Below, piece after piece: positions 45,363 to 52,628 of a stretch of DNA of 64,000 bases. A model generated the notes under the pieces. That model saw only the letters and a list, made by a program, of their open reading frames with translations. It searched no databases and had not been told where the DNA came from. The position numbers were made by a program, and so were the translations under genes. Within the stretch, counting starts at the first letter, position 1, and each line of letters starts with the position of its first letter. Source of the stretch: Janthinobacterium sp. 17J80-10 (GTDB lineage Bacteria; Pseudomonadota; Gammaproteobacteria; Burkholderiales; Burkholderiaceae_D); assembly GCF_004114795.1 (NCBI RefSeq), contig NZ_CP035311.1, positions 2,418,001 through 2,482,000 of the forward strand, in the 5' to 3' direction.

Positions 45363-46181
45363 TTATTGCGTTAGAGCCGGAGGAAGCTGTATATGATGCT
45401 CAATTCCATTACGACCAATTTGATTAATTTGATCATTCAAGTCAGGGAATTGAGTAATGAAAAAATTCGTAATGGCATCAATAGTCTCAAAGCGAAAATT
45501 CACCAATGCCACCATATCATTTGCGAAAAAACCTGATTTGTACTCCGATTTGCTGAAATTTATGTAAAACCAAAGGTCACCTGAGCTTTGTGGCGGTGCC
45601 CGGAAAAATTTCTTTTCATTCGCAAAAGATATATTAAAACCTTGCCCTGATTTGTACACTTTCTCTGAAGTATCTCGAGCCAATCTGATACTTGCCGAAT
45701 TTATGCTTACGTCTGCATGATAGATTCCGTTGTTCTTGAGTGAACAACTCACTCTCCACACCCATGGGTCAATATTTGAACCAGAGCAGTTGGCATTGAT
45801 ATTTGGGGTTAACGCTAATATTTGTTTGTGCGCGTCAATTGAAGCCTTTTTGAAATCAAGCTCCGTCTTTTGACTTTCAAGATTTAGCTTCTTTTTCTCT
45901 ATCTCAATTTTTGGACTTTCAATGCCTTTATAGGTAATCCAGTATTGGGTGCCAATTGACGCCGCTGCACCAAAAATAGCCCCTACCATGGAGGCAATAA
46001 TTGTCGGCGTCCAGATCGCTTTTGTAGACGTTGGCGTTGGCGTTGGCGTTGGCGTTGGCGTTGGCGTTGGCGTTGGCGTTGGCGTTGGCGTTGGCGCCGG
46101 CGCCGGCGCCGGCGTAAGTGTAGGCGCAGATGTAGTTGCTGGGGCTGGGGCAAGCGTGGTCGAGGACAATGGAATTTCCAA
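45363..46181 (-). CDS. Cassette gene 4: membrane protein with a Pro-Thr repeat
   Basis: 272 residues if started at the TTG at 46181; no ATG is available before the membrane helix, so the start is uncertain. A Pro-Thr/Pro-Ala low-complexity stretch (about residues 22-52) is encoded by 11 GTTGGC plus 3 GCCGGC hexamers. It is followed by a helix (IIASMVGAIFGAAASIGTQYW), a Lys/Glu coiled coil (about 90-120) and a C-terminal beta-rich domain with two cysteines. The Pro-Thr stretch lies on the N-side of the helix; topology is unknown. Confidence 0.7.
   Translation of the reverse strand: MEIPLSSTTLAPAPATTSAPTLTPAPAPAPTPTPTPTPTPTPTPTPTPTPTSTKAIWTPTIIASMVGAIFGAAASIGTQYWITYKGIESPKIEIEKKKLNLESQKTELDFKKASIDAHKQILALTPNINANCSGSNIDPWVWRVSCSLKNNGIYHADVSINSASIRLARDTSEKVYKSGQGFNISFANEKKFFRAPPQSSGDLWFYINFSKSEYKSGFFANDMVALVNFRFETIDAITNFFITQFPDLNDQINQIGRNGIEHHIQLPPALTQ
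46030..46113. repeat. Hexanucleotide tandem repeat
   Basis: Eleven perfect GTTGGC units followed by three GCCGGC units, coding Pro-Thr then Pro-Ala repeats in cassette gene 4. Six-base units keep frame, so copy-number change would alter length, not reading frame. Confidence 0.95.
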
Positions 46182-46209
46182 TTTTTAGTTTATGGAATGG
46201 ATTTTGAAG

Positions 46210-46293
46210 GTATAACGCCGAGCTAACAGGCCGCAACCCCGCCGCGAAGCGGCAGCCTTTGGTTGCGAGTCCGGGTTGAGCGACGAGTTAAAT
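46210..46293 (-). repeat. attC site 5
   Basis: Ends GTATAAC and GTTAAAT, arms GGCCGCAAC / GGTTGCGAG, central GCCGCGAAGCGGC. 84 bases. Confidence 0.93.
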
Positions 46294-46297
46294 CTAT

Positions 46298-46738
46298 TCA
46301 CGCTTTGCATTTCACGCCAATGACTGTGTTGTACTGCCCCTCTGGCCATGACGTAGAACGCCAACGGTATGTGCCAGGTCCAATGAATCGAAGCTCCCAT
46401 TCGGCCATTGCGGGTGGCAGATCACCAATATCCTTTCCATAGCTAATCACCAGCACGTTCGCTTCTGCTTTTAGGATAGATGCGGAGTACTGTGTAACTT
46501 CCTTTCCAGTACCAACTTTCCACTTTCTATCCAGCATAAAATTTAAAGACTTTTTATCATTACTGGCTTCAAAACGATGATGCAAGTTATCAGGGCGGCA
46601 GCCGAATTTATTGTCCGTGCTTTCAGCCCATTGTCCTTGGAGCAGTGCCCAATCAAAGTTTTGAGCGATCGTCGTCTGTGTCACGCACAGCAGCGCCAAA
46701 GCGAATAAAAAATTTCGTCCCATATTAGTAACGTTCAT
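46298..46738 (-). CDS. Cassette gene 5: secreted hypothetical protein
   Basis: 146 residues. A clear signal peptide (FLFALALLCVTQTTIAQ, cleavage near 25-26). The mature part of about 120 residues is beta-rich, with LLQGQWAESTDNKFGC at the start and GTYRWRSTSWPEGQYN near the end. Two mature cysteines (in NKFGC and VKCKA) could form a disulfide. Resembles small lipocalin-like periplasmic proteins in layout only; no family assigned. Confidence 0.8.
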   Translation of the reverse strand: MNVTNMGRNFLFALALLCVTQTTIAQNFDWALLQGQWAESTDNKFGCRPDNLHHRFEASNDKKSLNFMLDRKWKVGTGKEVTQYSASILKAEANVLVISYGKDIGDLPPAMAEWELRFIGPGTYRWRSTSWPEGQYNTVIGVKCKA

Positions 46739-46743
46739 ATTAG

Positions 46744-46830
46744 ATTTAACGCCGCGTTAACCAGAACGCACCCTGTGCCGCGAAGCGGCAAGTTTTCGGG
46801 TACGTGTCTGGGTTGAACAACGAGTTAGCT
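46744..46830 (-). repeat. attC site 6
   Basis: Ends ATTTAAC and GTTAGCT, central GCCGCGAAGCGGC, outer arms AACGCACCC / GGGTACGTG. 87 bases. Confidence 0.93.
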
Positions 46831-47559
46831 TTTGTTCCCACTTGCAGCGAATGCTTCCTCAAAGCTCTTACCCTCGCTGATTTCTTTCAACAATTCGTAA
46901 AATTGACTTTGCGAATGTCCAAGCCTCCATGATCGCACCACTTCCTTGGACCAAGCGTAGTTGAACGTGACAGCGTCACCGCCTCCAGAATTAAACTGTG
47001 CTTGCCACCATAACTTTTCTTTGTTTGTGGGCGCGTTGCCCTTGAAATTTTCAAAGTCAAATGGCTTTCGGTAGTCGACTTGCATAGCAACGCCTTCTTC
47101 AAACCATGCTGGAATTTGCGTCATTCTTTTCCAGTAGCCTATCCGATGAAAAAGCTCGGCGTGCACCAATTCATGGGCGATTACATCGACATTGCGGCCT
47201 TGCGGGCCAACTACAACGTATGCCCCCCAAGGTTGGAAGTGGGAACTTCCAAATCCATTTCCATAACGCAGCATCTTGTCCGAATGACCGCCAATAATAA
47301 TTGGCTGCGCAGAATATTCACCATACGCGTTTGAGATACGGCTTCTGGCCTCTTTATACGAACTAAGGAAATCGTCCTTATCGCCGGGTGGGCCACCAGG
47401 CTCAAGATAAATTCCAGGCGCAATCTCTCTAAAGTCCGAGAAGCGGATTAGTACTGACGCCAGCGCTTCTCGGCTTGTGACCACCGTGATGGTCAGCCAA
47501 GTAAACACTAAACCAAAAAATACAGCCGATATTTTTATCGAATTTTTTTTCGGGTGCAT
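46825..47559 (-). CDS. Cassette gene 6: membrane-anchored zincin-like metallopeptidase
   Basis: 244 residues from the ATG at 47559 (MHPKKNSIKIS); the longer reading translates attC7. A signal anchor spans about residues 9-28. The HExxH motif is HELVH at 129-133, followed at 151-156 by AWFEEG, whose Glu is placed as the third zinc ligand in the gluzincin MA-like group. The catalytic set therefore looks intact. Predicted periplasmic or surface peptidase. Substrate unknown. Its stop lies in the R'' box of attC6. Confidence 0.85.
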   Translation of the reverse strand: MHPKKNSIKISAVFFGLVFTWLTITVVTSREALASVLIRFSDFREIAPGIYLEPGGPPGDKDDFLSSYKEARSRISNAYGEYSAQPIIIGGHSDKMLRYGNGFGSSHFQPWGAYVVVGPQGRNVDVIAHELVHAELFHRIGYWKRMTQIPAWFEEGVAMQVDYRKPFDFENFKGNAPTNKEKLWWQAQFNSGGGDAVTFNYAWSKEVVRSWRLGHSQSQFYELLKEISEGKSFEEAFAASGNKS

Positions 47560-47574
47560 GGCCAATTCCAAGAA

Positions 47575-47661
47575 AGCTAACGCCACGCTAACAGGCACAC
47601 AACATGTGCCGCGGAGCGGCAAGCTCTATGTTGTGTGTCCGGGTTGAGCAACGAGTTAGCT
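47575..47661 (-). repeat. attC site 7
   Basis: Ends AGCTAAC and GTTAGCT; arms CACACAACAT / ATGTTGTGTG; central GCCGCGGAGCGGC. Nearly identical to site 13, 5 kb away. 87 bases. Confidence 0.94.
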
Positions 47662-47662
47662 T

Positions 47663-48130
47663 TCATTTCGCCGCCTCGATCCGTAAATTCTTTTGATTGG
47701 CATTCCGAAGCACATATCGGTGAGCGCCAAGTGAAAATGTAAATGACGATGGTGACAGCCACTTTCCAAAGCGAAAGCCATTCTGATCCTTTGCCGCCGA
47801 CCAATCAGTAAGATCGCCAAGGTTAAGCTCCGTTGCATTGACAACCGTTGTGCAACACCCCTCGTCACCATAAGTGAGAGTTTCAACTCTCAGGATAGGC
47901 GCATCGTAAGCTAATTCTGGCGACACAAGTACTACGCGAAGAAACTTACCGCGAACTTCCTCATCGCTAAAACCGTAAGCTTTTCCAACCGTTACGAATT
48001 CGATCCTGGGATATGCGGGTGACTCAACATCCGCATTTATCACGACCGCTTGTATCGGCCTACCAAATGCAAGCGCCGGTGTGAGGCACACCATGACTAG
48101 GAAAATTAGAATCTCGCGCATCATATTCAT
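47663..48130 (-). CDS. Cassette gene 7: secreted hypothetical protein
   Basis: 155 residues with a signal peptide (ILIFLVMVCLTPALAFG). The mature protein has beta-rich segments (RIEFVTVGKAYGFSD, FTFSLGAHRYVLRN) and an adjacent cysteine pair in GDEGCCTTVV. No family recognised. It ends one base from attC7. Confidence 0.8.
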   Translation of the reverse strand: MNMMREILIFLVMVCLTPALAFGRPIQAVVINADVESPAYPRIEFVTVGKAYGFSDEEVRGKFLRVVLVSPELAYDAPILRVETLTYGDEGCCTTVVNATELNLGDLTDWSAAKDQNGFRFGKWLSPSSFTFSLGAHRYVLRNANQKNLRIEAAK

Positions 48131-48134
48131 TGAA

Positions 48135-48218
48135 AGCTAACGCCGAGCTAACCAGCCCGCAACGTAGCCGCGAAGCGGCAGCTCTTGTTGCGAGTCTGGG
48201 TTGAGCGACGAGTTAAAT
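48135..48218 (-). repeat. attC site 8
   Basis: Ends AGCTAAC and GTTAAAT, central GCCGCGAAGCGGC, arms GCCCGCAAC / TTGCGAGTC. 84 bases. Confidence 0.93.
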
Positions 48219-48253
48219 ATTTTTCCACCATATAGCCAGCTTCAAATTTTCAA

Positions 48254-48757
48254 TTAATCACGCCAAATCTTTTCGACGAGGTCGCTTGTTTCAAGTGGAC
48301 GTCCCGCACGCTGAGCGGCCGCCTGCCATTCAGATGGTGAGGGCGCCGTTTTAGCCGGCTCGGACCCACCCCATAATCCAAGCTTAATAGCGAAAACCAC
48401 AGGCCCTTCGCGCACCGTCACAGGTTGAACCTTACGAATCTTTGCAACAACAGATTCTGAAACAGCGGCCGGAAGCTTCGGTTCAAAATCGAGCCATACG
48501 TTTGACTTCTGGCCTGGACGAACTGCAACAACAACGAATCCACTACTAATTGGTTTCATTTCGCTCTGTGCTATCGATCCACCAATTTCTCCCTCAATTG
48601 CTCGAATGTAGTTGGCTAACGCATCCACACTCGGGACACGCTTCTGTAGAACGAAATCCGGTTGAAGAAGTACGATACCAAACTTCCGTATCGGCTCTTG
48701 CGCGTATGCACAAAATGCACTTGTTACGAGAACTAGCAATAGGAGTATGCGAGTCAT
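48254..48757 (-). CDS. Cassette gene 8: secreted hypothetical protein
   Basis: 167 residues. Signal peptide ILLLLVLVTSAFCAYAQ. The mature region contains RKFGIVLLQPDFVLQKR, a central FVVVAVRPGQKSNVWLDFEP and a C-terminal tail with GLWGGSEPAKTAPSPSEW. This resembles small exported proteins seen in integron arrays, but no family can be assigned. It lies 36 bases from attC8. Confidence 0.78.
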   Translation of the reverse strand: MTRILLLLVLVTSAFCAYAQEPIRKFGIVLLQPDFVLQKRVPSVDALANYIRAIEGEIGGSIAQSEMKPISSGFVVVAVRPGQKSNVWLDFEPKLPAAVSESVVAKIRKVQPVTVREGPVVFAIKLGLWGGSEPAKTAPSPSEWQAAAQRAGRPLETSDLVEKIWRD

Positions 48758-48765
48758 ATTTGTAT

Positions 48766-48827
48766 ATTTAACGCCGAGCTAAAGGGCGGCACGGCTTTCG
48801 CCGTCCCGGTTGAGCGACGAGTTAGCT
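48766..48827 (-). repeat. attC site 9, short
   Basis: Ends ATTTAAC and GTTAGCT, short stem GGCGGCACGGC / GCCGTCC, 62 bases. Same L'/R' boxes as the main type. Confidence 0.88.
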
Positions 48828-49237
48828 TTGCAGCGCATATAAATTGGCACGTCTTTTCGGATGACTTGAGATAGCGTTGCTGTTTTCCAGGTTCGCGCCG
48901 GGCCTTGACCAATCAAAAGCTCAGTTATTTCTATCTGCGCTTTCCCCGTCAAGCCGCAAAATTTTGTGTTATCTAATCTCTTAACTGCATCGTTTAAATT
49001 TAGCTGCTCCAATGCCTGTTCTTCGTTTGAAAATCCAATAAACCATTGCGAATTATTAGGGCGAAAATTTAGCTCCCCATCCTCATCAATAACGTACCTA
49101 CCATTTATTCGAGTTCGCCCTTCGTATATCTTTTCTCCGTCGACTTCGCCAACAAACTTCATCTTGGCCGTAACATCGACCGCCCAAGCTGAACCGCAAA
49201 ATAGGGCCGCGACAAAAATCACAAAGTTCAAGTTCAT
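48779..49237 (-). CDS. Cassette gene 9: secreted protein with an attC-encoded C-terminus
   Basis: 152 residues from the ATG at 49237. Signal peptide (NFVIFVAALFCGSAWA). The mature region has RTRINGRYVIDEDGELN and KFCGLTGKAQIEITELL, with two cysteines. There is no stop before attC9: the last ~15 residues (ANSSLNRDGESRAAL) are translated from attC and the stop is the TAG in its L' box. No family recognised. Confidence 0.8.
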   Translation of the reverse strand: MNLNFVIFVAALFCGSAWAVDVTAKMKFVGEVDGEKIYEGRTRINGRYVIDEDGELNFRPNNSQWFIGFSNEEQALEQLNLNDAVKRLDNTKFCGLTGKAQIEITELLIGQGPARTWKTATLSQVIRKDVPIYMRCKANSSLNRDGESRAAL

Positions 49238-49242
49238 ATGCA

Positions 49243-49360
49243 AGCTAACGCTTCATTGATGGGCCGGCGCCGCCGACCGTTCCGATACCGACTTGGCTTG
49301 CATTCCCGTTGAACTCTTTAACGCTATCATCGACGGTCCCGCTCCAATGAAATGTTATAC
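49243..49360 (-). repeat. attC site 10, long divergent type
   Basis: Ends AGCTAAC and GTTATAC. Arms CTTCATTGATGGG / GCTCCAATGAAAT pair, with a long imperfect stem containing GGCGCCGCC. 118 bases, no GCCGCGAAGCGGC core. Called from end boxes plus the paired CTTCATTG / CAATGAA. Confidence 0.72.
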
Positions 49361-49700
49361 CTAGGACAGGACTCAGCGTCCCGTCCACCAAGCTGCTTGC
49401 CAAACCTGCCTACCGCCAAACTGCCACTGGTTCAGGAGGCCCGCAACGTGCTCACTGCATCTCCTGCCAAAAACCGATAGCCTCGTATCGCTGCCAAGGC
49501 CGCAGGTCAGTAAAACCACGGCAGGATGGAGCTCGTCAAAACCGCAGGGCGAAAATTCCACAGCTAGACTTGCCTGCCAAGACAACCGCACGTGGCACAC
49601 TGTCCGGGCCGCCGCAACGGGCTTAATCTTTAAAAACCAATTCCACTTCAAACCGAACGTGTCACTGATGCACCGATGACCGTAACTTGGTATTCAATCG
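49361..49700. other. Cassette without a convincing gene (A)
   Basis: 340 bases between attC10 and attC11. A 92-codon open frame exists on the minus strand, but it lacks a ribosome site and is unusually Trp/Cys-rich. The plus strand is strikingly C- and A-rich. A short motif like TGCCYGCCAAG recurs (around 49397, 49464, 49491 and 49569) and is shared with the other gene-less cassette at 53.2-53.7 kb. Possibly RNA-encoding or regulatory. Confidence 0.55.
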
Positions 49701-49786
49701 GTATAACGCCGAGCTAACAGGCCCACAACAGGCGCCGCGAAGCGGCAACTTGTTGTTGTGGGTCCCGGTTGAGCGACGAGTTATGG
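49701..49786 (-). repeat. attC site 11
   Basis: Ends GTATAAC and GTTATGG, arms CCCACAACA / TGTTGTGGG, central GCCGCGAAGCGGC. 86 bases. Confidence 0.94.
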
Positions 49787-50328
49787 GGCTTAATTTCTTC
49801 CAAAATCACTTCTATTCTTTTCTCAGAACGTTTGCTTCCAGGCGCAAATGCAGTCGGCGATTTAATTAGAGCGACCAGACCAGCCAATTCTCTTTGGGAC
49901 ATCTCTGTAATAGCCTTCCCATAATATTTCCGTGCCGCCTCTGGCAAACCTTTGTCGCAGCCGAGCAGCGCACAATTTGCCCATATCCCGAATATTTCTC
50001 GCTCGTCAAAATGAATATAGCTCACAAGCATCCAAAGCCATTCATTGATATGTCTTCTAACAGCTGGCACATTATTTCGAGATAAGACGGACCAGTACGC
50101 ATCGCGTATTGCTCCTATGCGAATTCCCTTTTCTCCTTCAGCCGCTATAGCAAGCGGGTAAAGAGCTTCTTTTACGGGACGAACAATTTCTTGTCCGTAC
50201 TTCGCTTGCGCCTTTAGCTCATTTAAATGTGGCAGGAAGAAAGCCACATACCAAGTTAGTAAGGCAATTATAGGAGTCACCGTAATGACTACTAGAACAC
50301 CTAATATCCACTTACGCAAACGGATCAT
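49714..50328 (-). CDS. Cassette gene 10: membrane-anchored partial GT51 transglycosylase-like protein
   Basis: 204 residues. One N-terminal membrane helix (about 7-30). Residues 91-176 (RRHINEWLWMLVSYI, FDEREIFGIWAN, GLPEAARKYYGK, ELAGLVALIKSPTAFAPG, RIEVIL) match the second half of the peptidoglycan glycosyltransferase (GT51) domain of class A PBPs and MtgA. The first half, with the catalytic Glu and the STITQQ motif, is not recognisable. The C-terminus runs into attC11 and stops at its L'-box TAG. Probably inactive as an enzyme; a binding or inhibitory role is possible. Confidence 0.78.
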   Translation of the reverse strand: MIRLRKWILGVLVVITVTPIIALLTWYVAFFLPHLNELKAQAKYGQEIVRPVKEALYPLAIAAEGEKGIRIGAIRDAYWSVLSRNNVPAVRRHINEWLWMLVSYIHFDEREIFGIWANCALLGCDKGLPEAARKYYGKAITEMSQRELAGLVALIKSPTAFAPGSKRSEKRIEVILEEIKPHNSSLNRDPQQQVAASRRLLWAC

Positions 50329-50331
50329 GAC

Positions 50332-50415
50332 TCATAACGCCGAGCTAACCGGGCCGCAACACCGCCGCGAAGCGGCAGCCCTAGTTGCGGGTCCGAGTTC
50401 AGCGACGAGTTATGT
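50332..50415 (-). repeat. attC site 12
   Basis: Ends TCATAAC and GTTATGT, arms GGCCGCAAC / GTTGCGGGT, central GCCGCGAAGCGGC. 84 bases. Confidence 0.93.
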
Positions 50416-50486
50416 GGTTAATAGCCATATGACGCTTATTTTTTGAGGATCCACATAAGGTGATTATTCTCTATCAAGCGTTTAAA

Positions 50487-51224
50487 TTAATCAGTCTTTA
50501 TTTCCTGCCCGTTTATCGAAATTGGCTTCGCAAGAAAACTTTGTTCGCACCAAGGCTTACCAATTTCAAACAGTTCTGCCTTAGTCGTAACTATAGGTTC
50601 GGACCAGGTCTTTCCACCATCCTCCGAAAATGCTTGATAGACAGCATCAACAATCACAGCATATTCATATCCCTCCAGCTTCCGCTGCAATGGCTGCTCC
50701 CAAACTAGGCGCGTATTTTTTGGCGCAAGTAGCGAAATTCCAGAAGTCCGTTTAATTCCTGCGTTCTGCAATTGCTTGCTCTGGGTCGGCGTAAGATCGT
50801 TACGCATACTTTGGATTTCTACTTGCAGTTTTTTCCAAGGAAAATCTTCCCGGTAAAACCAAGTCCCATCGTCCTTTAAGTAACTGGCTCCAATTATGGG
50901 ATGCCCATTCACCAAGCCAAAATGAGAGCACACGCCTTTAAGGGCGTGAAGGTTAGCTTTGCTTGAATAGCGCACTGTCCTTGGAACTTCAATTGGGTCT
51001 TTTCCAGGGCGCCAATAAGTTGGTTCCCAATCCTTTCTATTCGACTCTCTTGAGGCATGACGTAACGGCAAAGGAACCAAAGAAAATTCATACGCCGAAC
51101 GAAGAATGAATTTACTACCGTCGGATAACCCACATTCCAACACGTCATGCCTGGTTACAGCCGCACTAGCATTGCTAATGATGGATAACACACCAAGTAA
51201 CACTGCTCGTAACGTAATGCTCAT
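50487..51224 (-). CDS. Cassette gene 11: secreted protein with an Asp-box motif
   Basis: 245 residues. Signal peptide (AVLLGVLSIISNASA, cleavage near 21-22). A single Asp-box SEDGGKTW at 200-207, of the kind repeated in sialidase and BNR-repeat propellers, occurs near the C-terminus. Only one copy is visible, so it is not a full propeller. Four cysteines. The IS3 element inserted 40 bases upstream of the start, between this gene and its upstream cassette junction, and could change its expression. Confidence 0.8.
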   Translation of the reverse strand: MSITLRAVLLGVLSIISNASAAVTRHDVLECGLSDGSKFILRSAYEFSLVPLPLRHASRESNRKDWEPTYWRPGKDPIEVPRTVRYSSKANLHALKGVCSHFGLVNGHPIIGASYLKDDGTWFYREDFPWKKLQVEIQSMRNDLTPTQSKQLQNAGIKRTSGISLLAPKNTRLVWEQPLQRKLEGYEYAVIVDAVYQAFSEDGGKTWSEPIVTTKAELFEIGKPWCEQSFLAKPISINGQEIKTD

Positions 51225-51294
51225 GCTATAGGCTCTTCAAATATTCAGGTCAAGGGTTGTACACTGATCCTACCCACAAAAAGTAGACAGTGAA

Positions 51295-52164
51295 TTACGC
51301 ATATTGCGCATAATAGTCTGCTTCATGTTGTCTTGGGCTTTTGTAGTTGTTGGCAGAATGCCGTCGCACACCATTGTAGAACAGCTCGATATATTCAAAA
51401 ACGCTGGCATAGGCTTGCTCCTTGTTGCATGGTGGCTCCGCATAGATCGATTCGACCTTCAGACGTGCAAAGAACGCTTCCATGGCGGCATTGTCCCAGC
51501 AATTGCCCTTGCGGCTCATACTCGGGCGAATACCGTGGTCATATAGCAACCCCTGATATTCAGACGACCGGTATTGCACCCCTCGATCGGAATGCAGGAT
51601 CAGTCCAGGCTTCACCTGGCGCCGCGTCACTGCCATGTTAAATGCTTTGCAAATCAGATCAGTGGTCATGGTGGCGTCCAGCGCCCAGCCGATTATCTGA
51701 CGCGAGAACAAATCCATGATGACCGCCAGATACGCATATCCCTTATCCAGCTTGATGTAGGTGATATCCGACACCCACTTTTCGTTCGGTGCAGCGGCGC
51801 TAAAGTCGCGTTTCAGCAAATTGTCACTGACATAATTGATGGCATTGGCCGATGGGAAGAATTTAAAGTTCTTTCCATTGCGTGCCTTGAGACCTGACTC
51901 GGCCATCAGCCGGGCAATATGATTGACGCTGCAGGCGATGCCAGACTCCTTAAGTTCCACCGCAATACGCGGCGCTCCATAGCGCTTCTTGAAGCGATCA
52001 AAAGTATGAACGACGGCGGCATGGACATGGGCTCGTCGTACAGCCTGCTCGCTCGGCTCGCGATGTAGCCACTTGTAATAGCCAGATCGGCTCACGCCCA
52101 TCCATCTGCACATCTTGTCCACCGCGTGGTGCTCGCGTTGCTCTTTCATGAAGGCGTACTTCAT
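51295..52164 (-). CDS. IS3-family transposase OrfB (DDE integrase domain)
   Basis: 289 residues. An N-terminal HTH_21-like part (KMCRWMGVSRSGYYKWLHREPS), then the rve integrase core with DDE residues in WVSDITYIKLD, LHSDRGVQYRS and NAAMEAFFARLK, and the C-terminal YNGVRRHSANNYKSP. Intact. Its ATG overlaps the orfA stop by four bases, but the active transposase is probably the OrfAB fusion made by -1 frameshifting at the A7G run near 52194. Confidence 0.95.
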   Translation of the reverse strand: MKYAFMKEQREHHAVDKMCRWMGVSRSGYYKWLHREPSEQAVRRAHVHAAVVHTFDRFKKRYGAPRIAVELKESGIACSVNHIARLMAESGLKARNGKNFKFFPSANAINYVSDNLLKRDFSAAAPNEKWVSDITYIKLDKGYAYLAVIMDLFSRQIIGWALDATMTTDLICKAFNMAVTRRQVKPGLILHSDRGVQYRSSEYQGLLYDHGIRPSMSRKGNCWDNAAMEAFFARLKVESIYAEPPCNKEQAYASVFEYIELFYNGVRRHSANNYKSPRQHEADYYAQYA

Positions 52165-52484
52165 CGCTTTTGGTTCGAGAAGTACGCAGCCGCTTTTTTT
52201 AGGAAATCGCGCTCCTCCTTGAGGTCGGCAATTTCGCGTTTGAGCTTGCGCACCTCTTCGCTTTCCTCCTTCGAATAGTCAACGCCCTGCACGCTGTTGA
52301 ACTGCTTATCCGACAGGCGCTTGTACTGCTGCCGCCAGTTATAGATCTGACCGGGATGAATACCCAGTTCTCGGGCAACCTCGACCGCAGAAGTGCCTGG
52401 ATCATCCGAGCGCCGAACTGCCTCGCGCCGAAAGTCCTCGGTATAGTGGTTGTACTTGTTTTTTTGCTGTTTGTTTTTCGTCAT
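52161..52484 (-). CDS. IS3-family transposase OrfA (HTH protein)
   Basis: 107 residues. A helix-turn-helix (SAVEVARELGIHPGQIYNWRQQY, about 32-54) for terminal-repeat binding and a leucine-zipper-like coil (EVRKLKREIADLKEERDFLKKA). Near the end of the frame, CTAAAAAAAGCG supplies the A AAA AAG slip site that joins OrfA to OrfB. Confidence 0.95.
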   Translation of the reverse strand: MTKNKQQKNKYNHYTEDFRREAVRRSDDPGTSAVEVARELGIHPGQIYNWRQQYKRLSDKQFNSVQGVDYSKEESEEVRKLKREIADLKEERDFLKKAAAYFSNQKR

Positions 52485-52541
52485 AGGGACACCTCACTGG
52501 CTTATTTTATGAGATGTCTACTTTTCATGGGTAGGACGGAC

Positions 52542-52627
52542 ACATAACGCCACGCTAACAGGCACACAACATGTGCCGCGAAGCGGCAGCTCTATGTTGT
52601 GTGTCCGGGTTGAGCAACGAGTTGGGT
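52542..52627 (-). repeat. attC site 13
   Basis: Ends ACATAAC and GTTGGGT; arms CACACAACAT / ATGTTGTGTG; central GCCGCGAAGCGGC. 86 bases. The IS target duplication overlaps its R' end by two bases. Confidence 0.93.
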
Positions 52628-52628
52628 G

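Larger units (their letters stand above)
51265..52539 (-). mobile_element. IS3-family insertion sequence, complete
   Basis: 1275 bases. Terminal inverted repeats at 51268-51289 and 52515-52536 match at 20 of 22 positions (TCCTACCCAyrAAAAGTAGACA). The four-base ACAC at 51261-51264 and 52540-52543 is a candidate target duplication. It carries orfA and orfB on the minus strand with an A7G slippery site. It lies in the array immediately next to the attC13 R' box. Confidence 0.92.

Noticed and set aside
45928-46236. 102-codon frame reading the hexamer repeat as Ala-Asn
   Set aside because: Begins inside attC5 and reads the repeat out of frame with the protein that has a membrane helix and folded domain.
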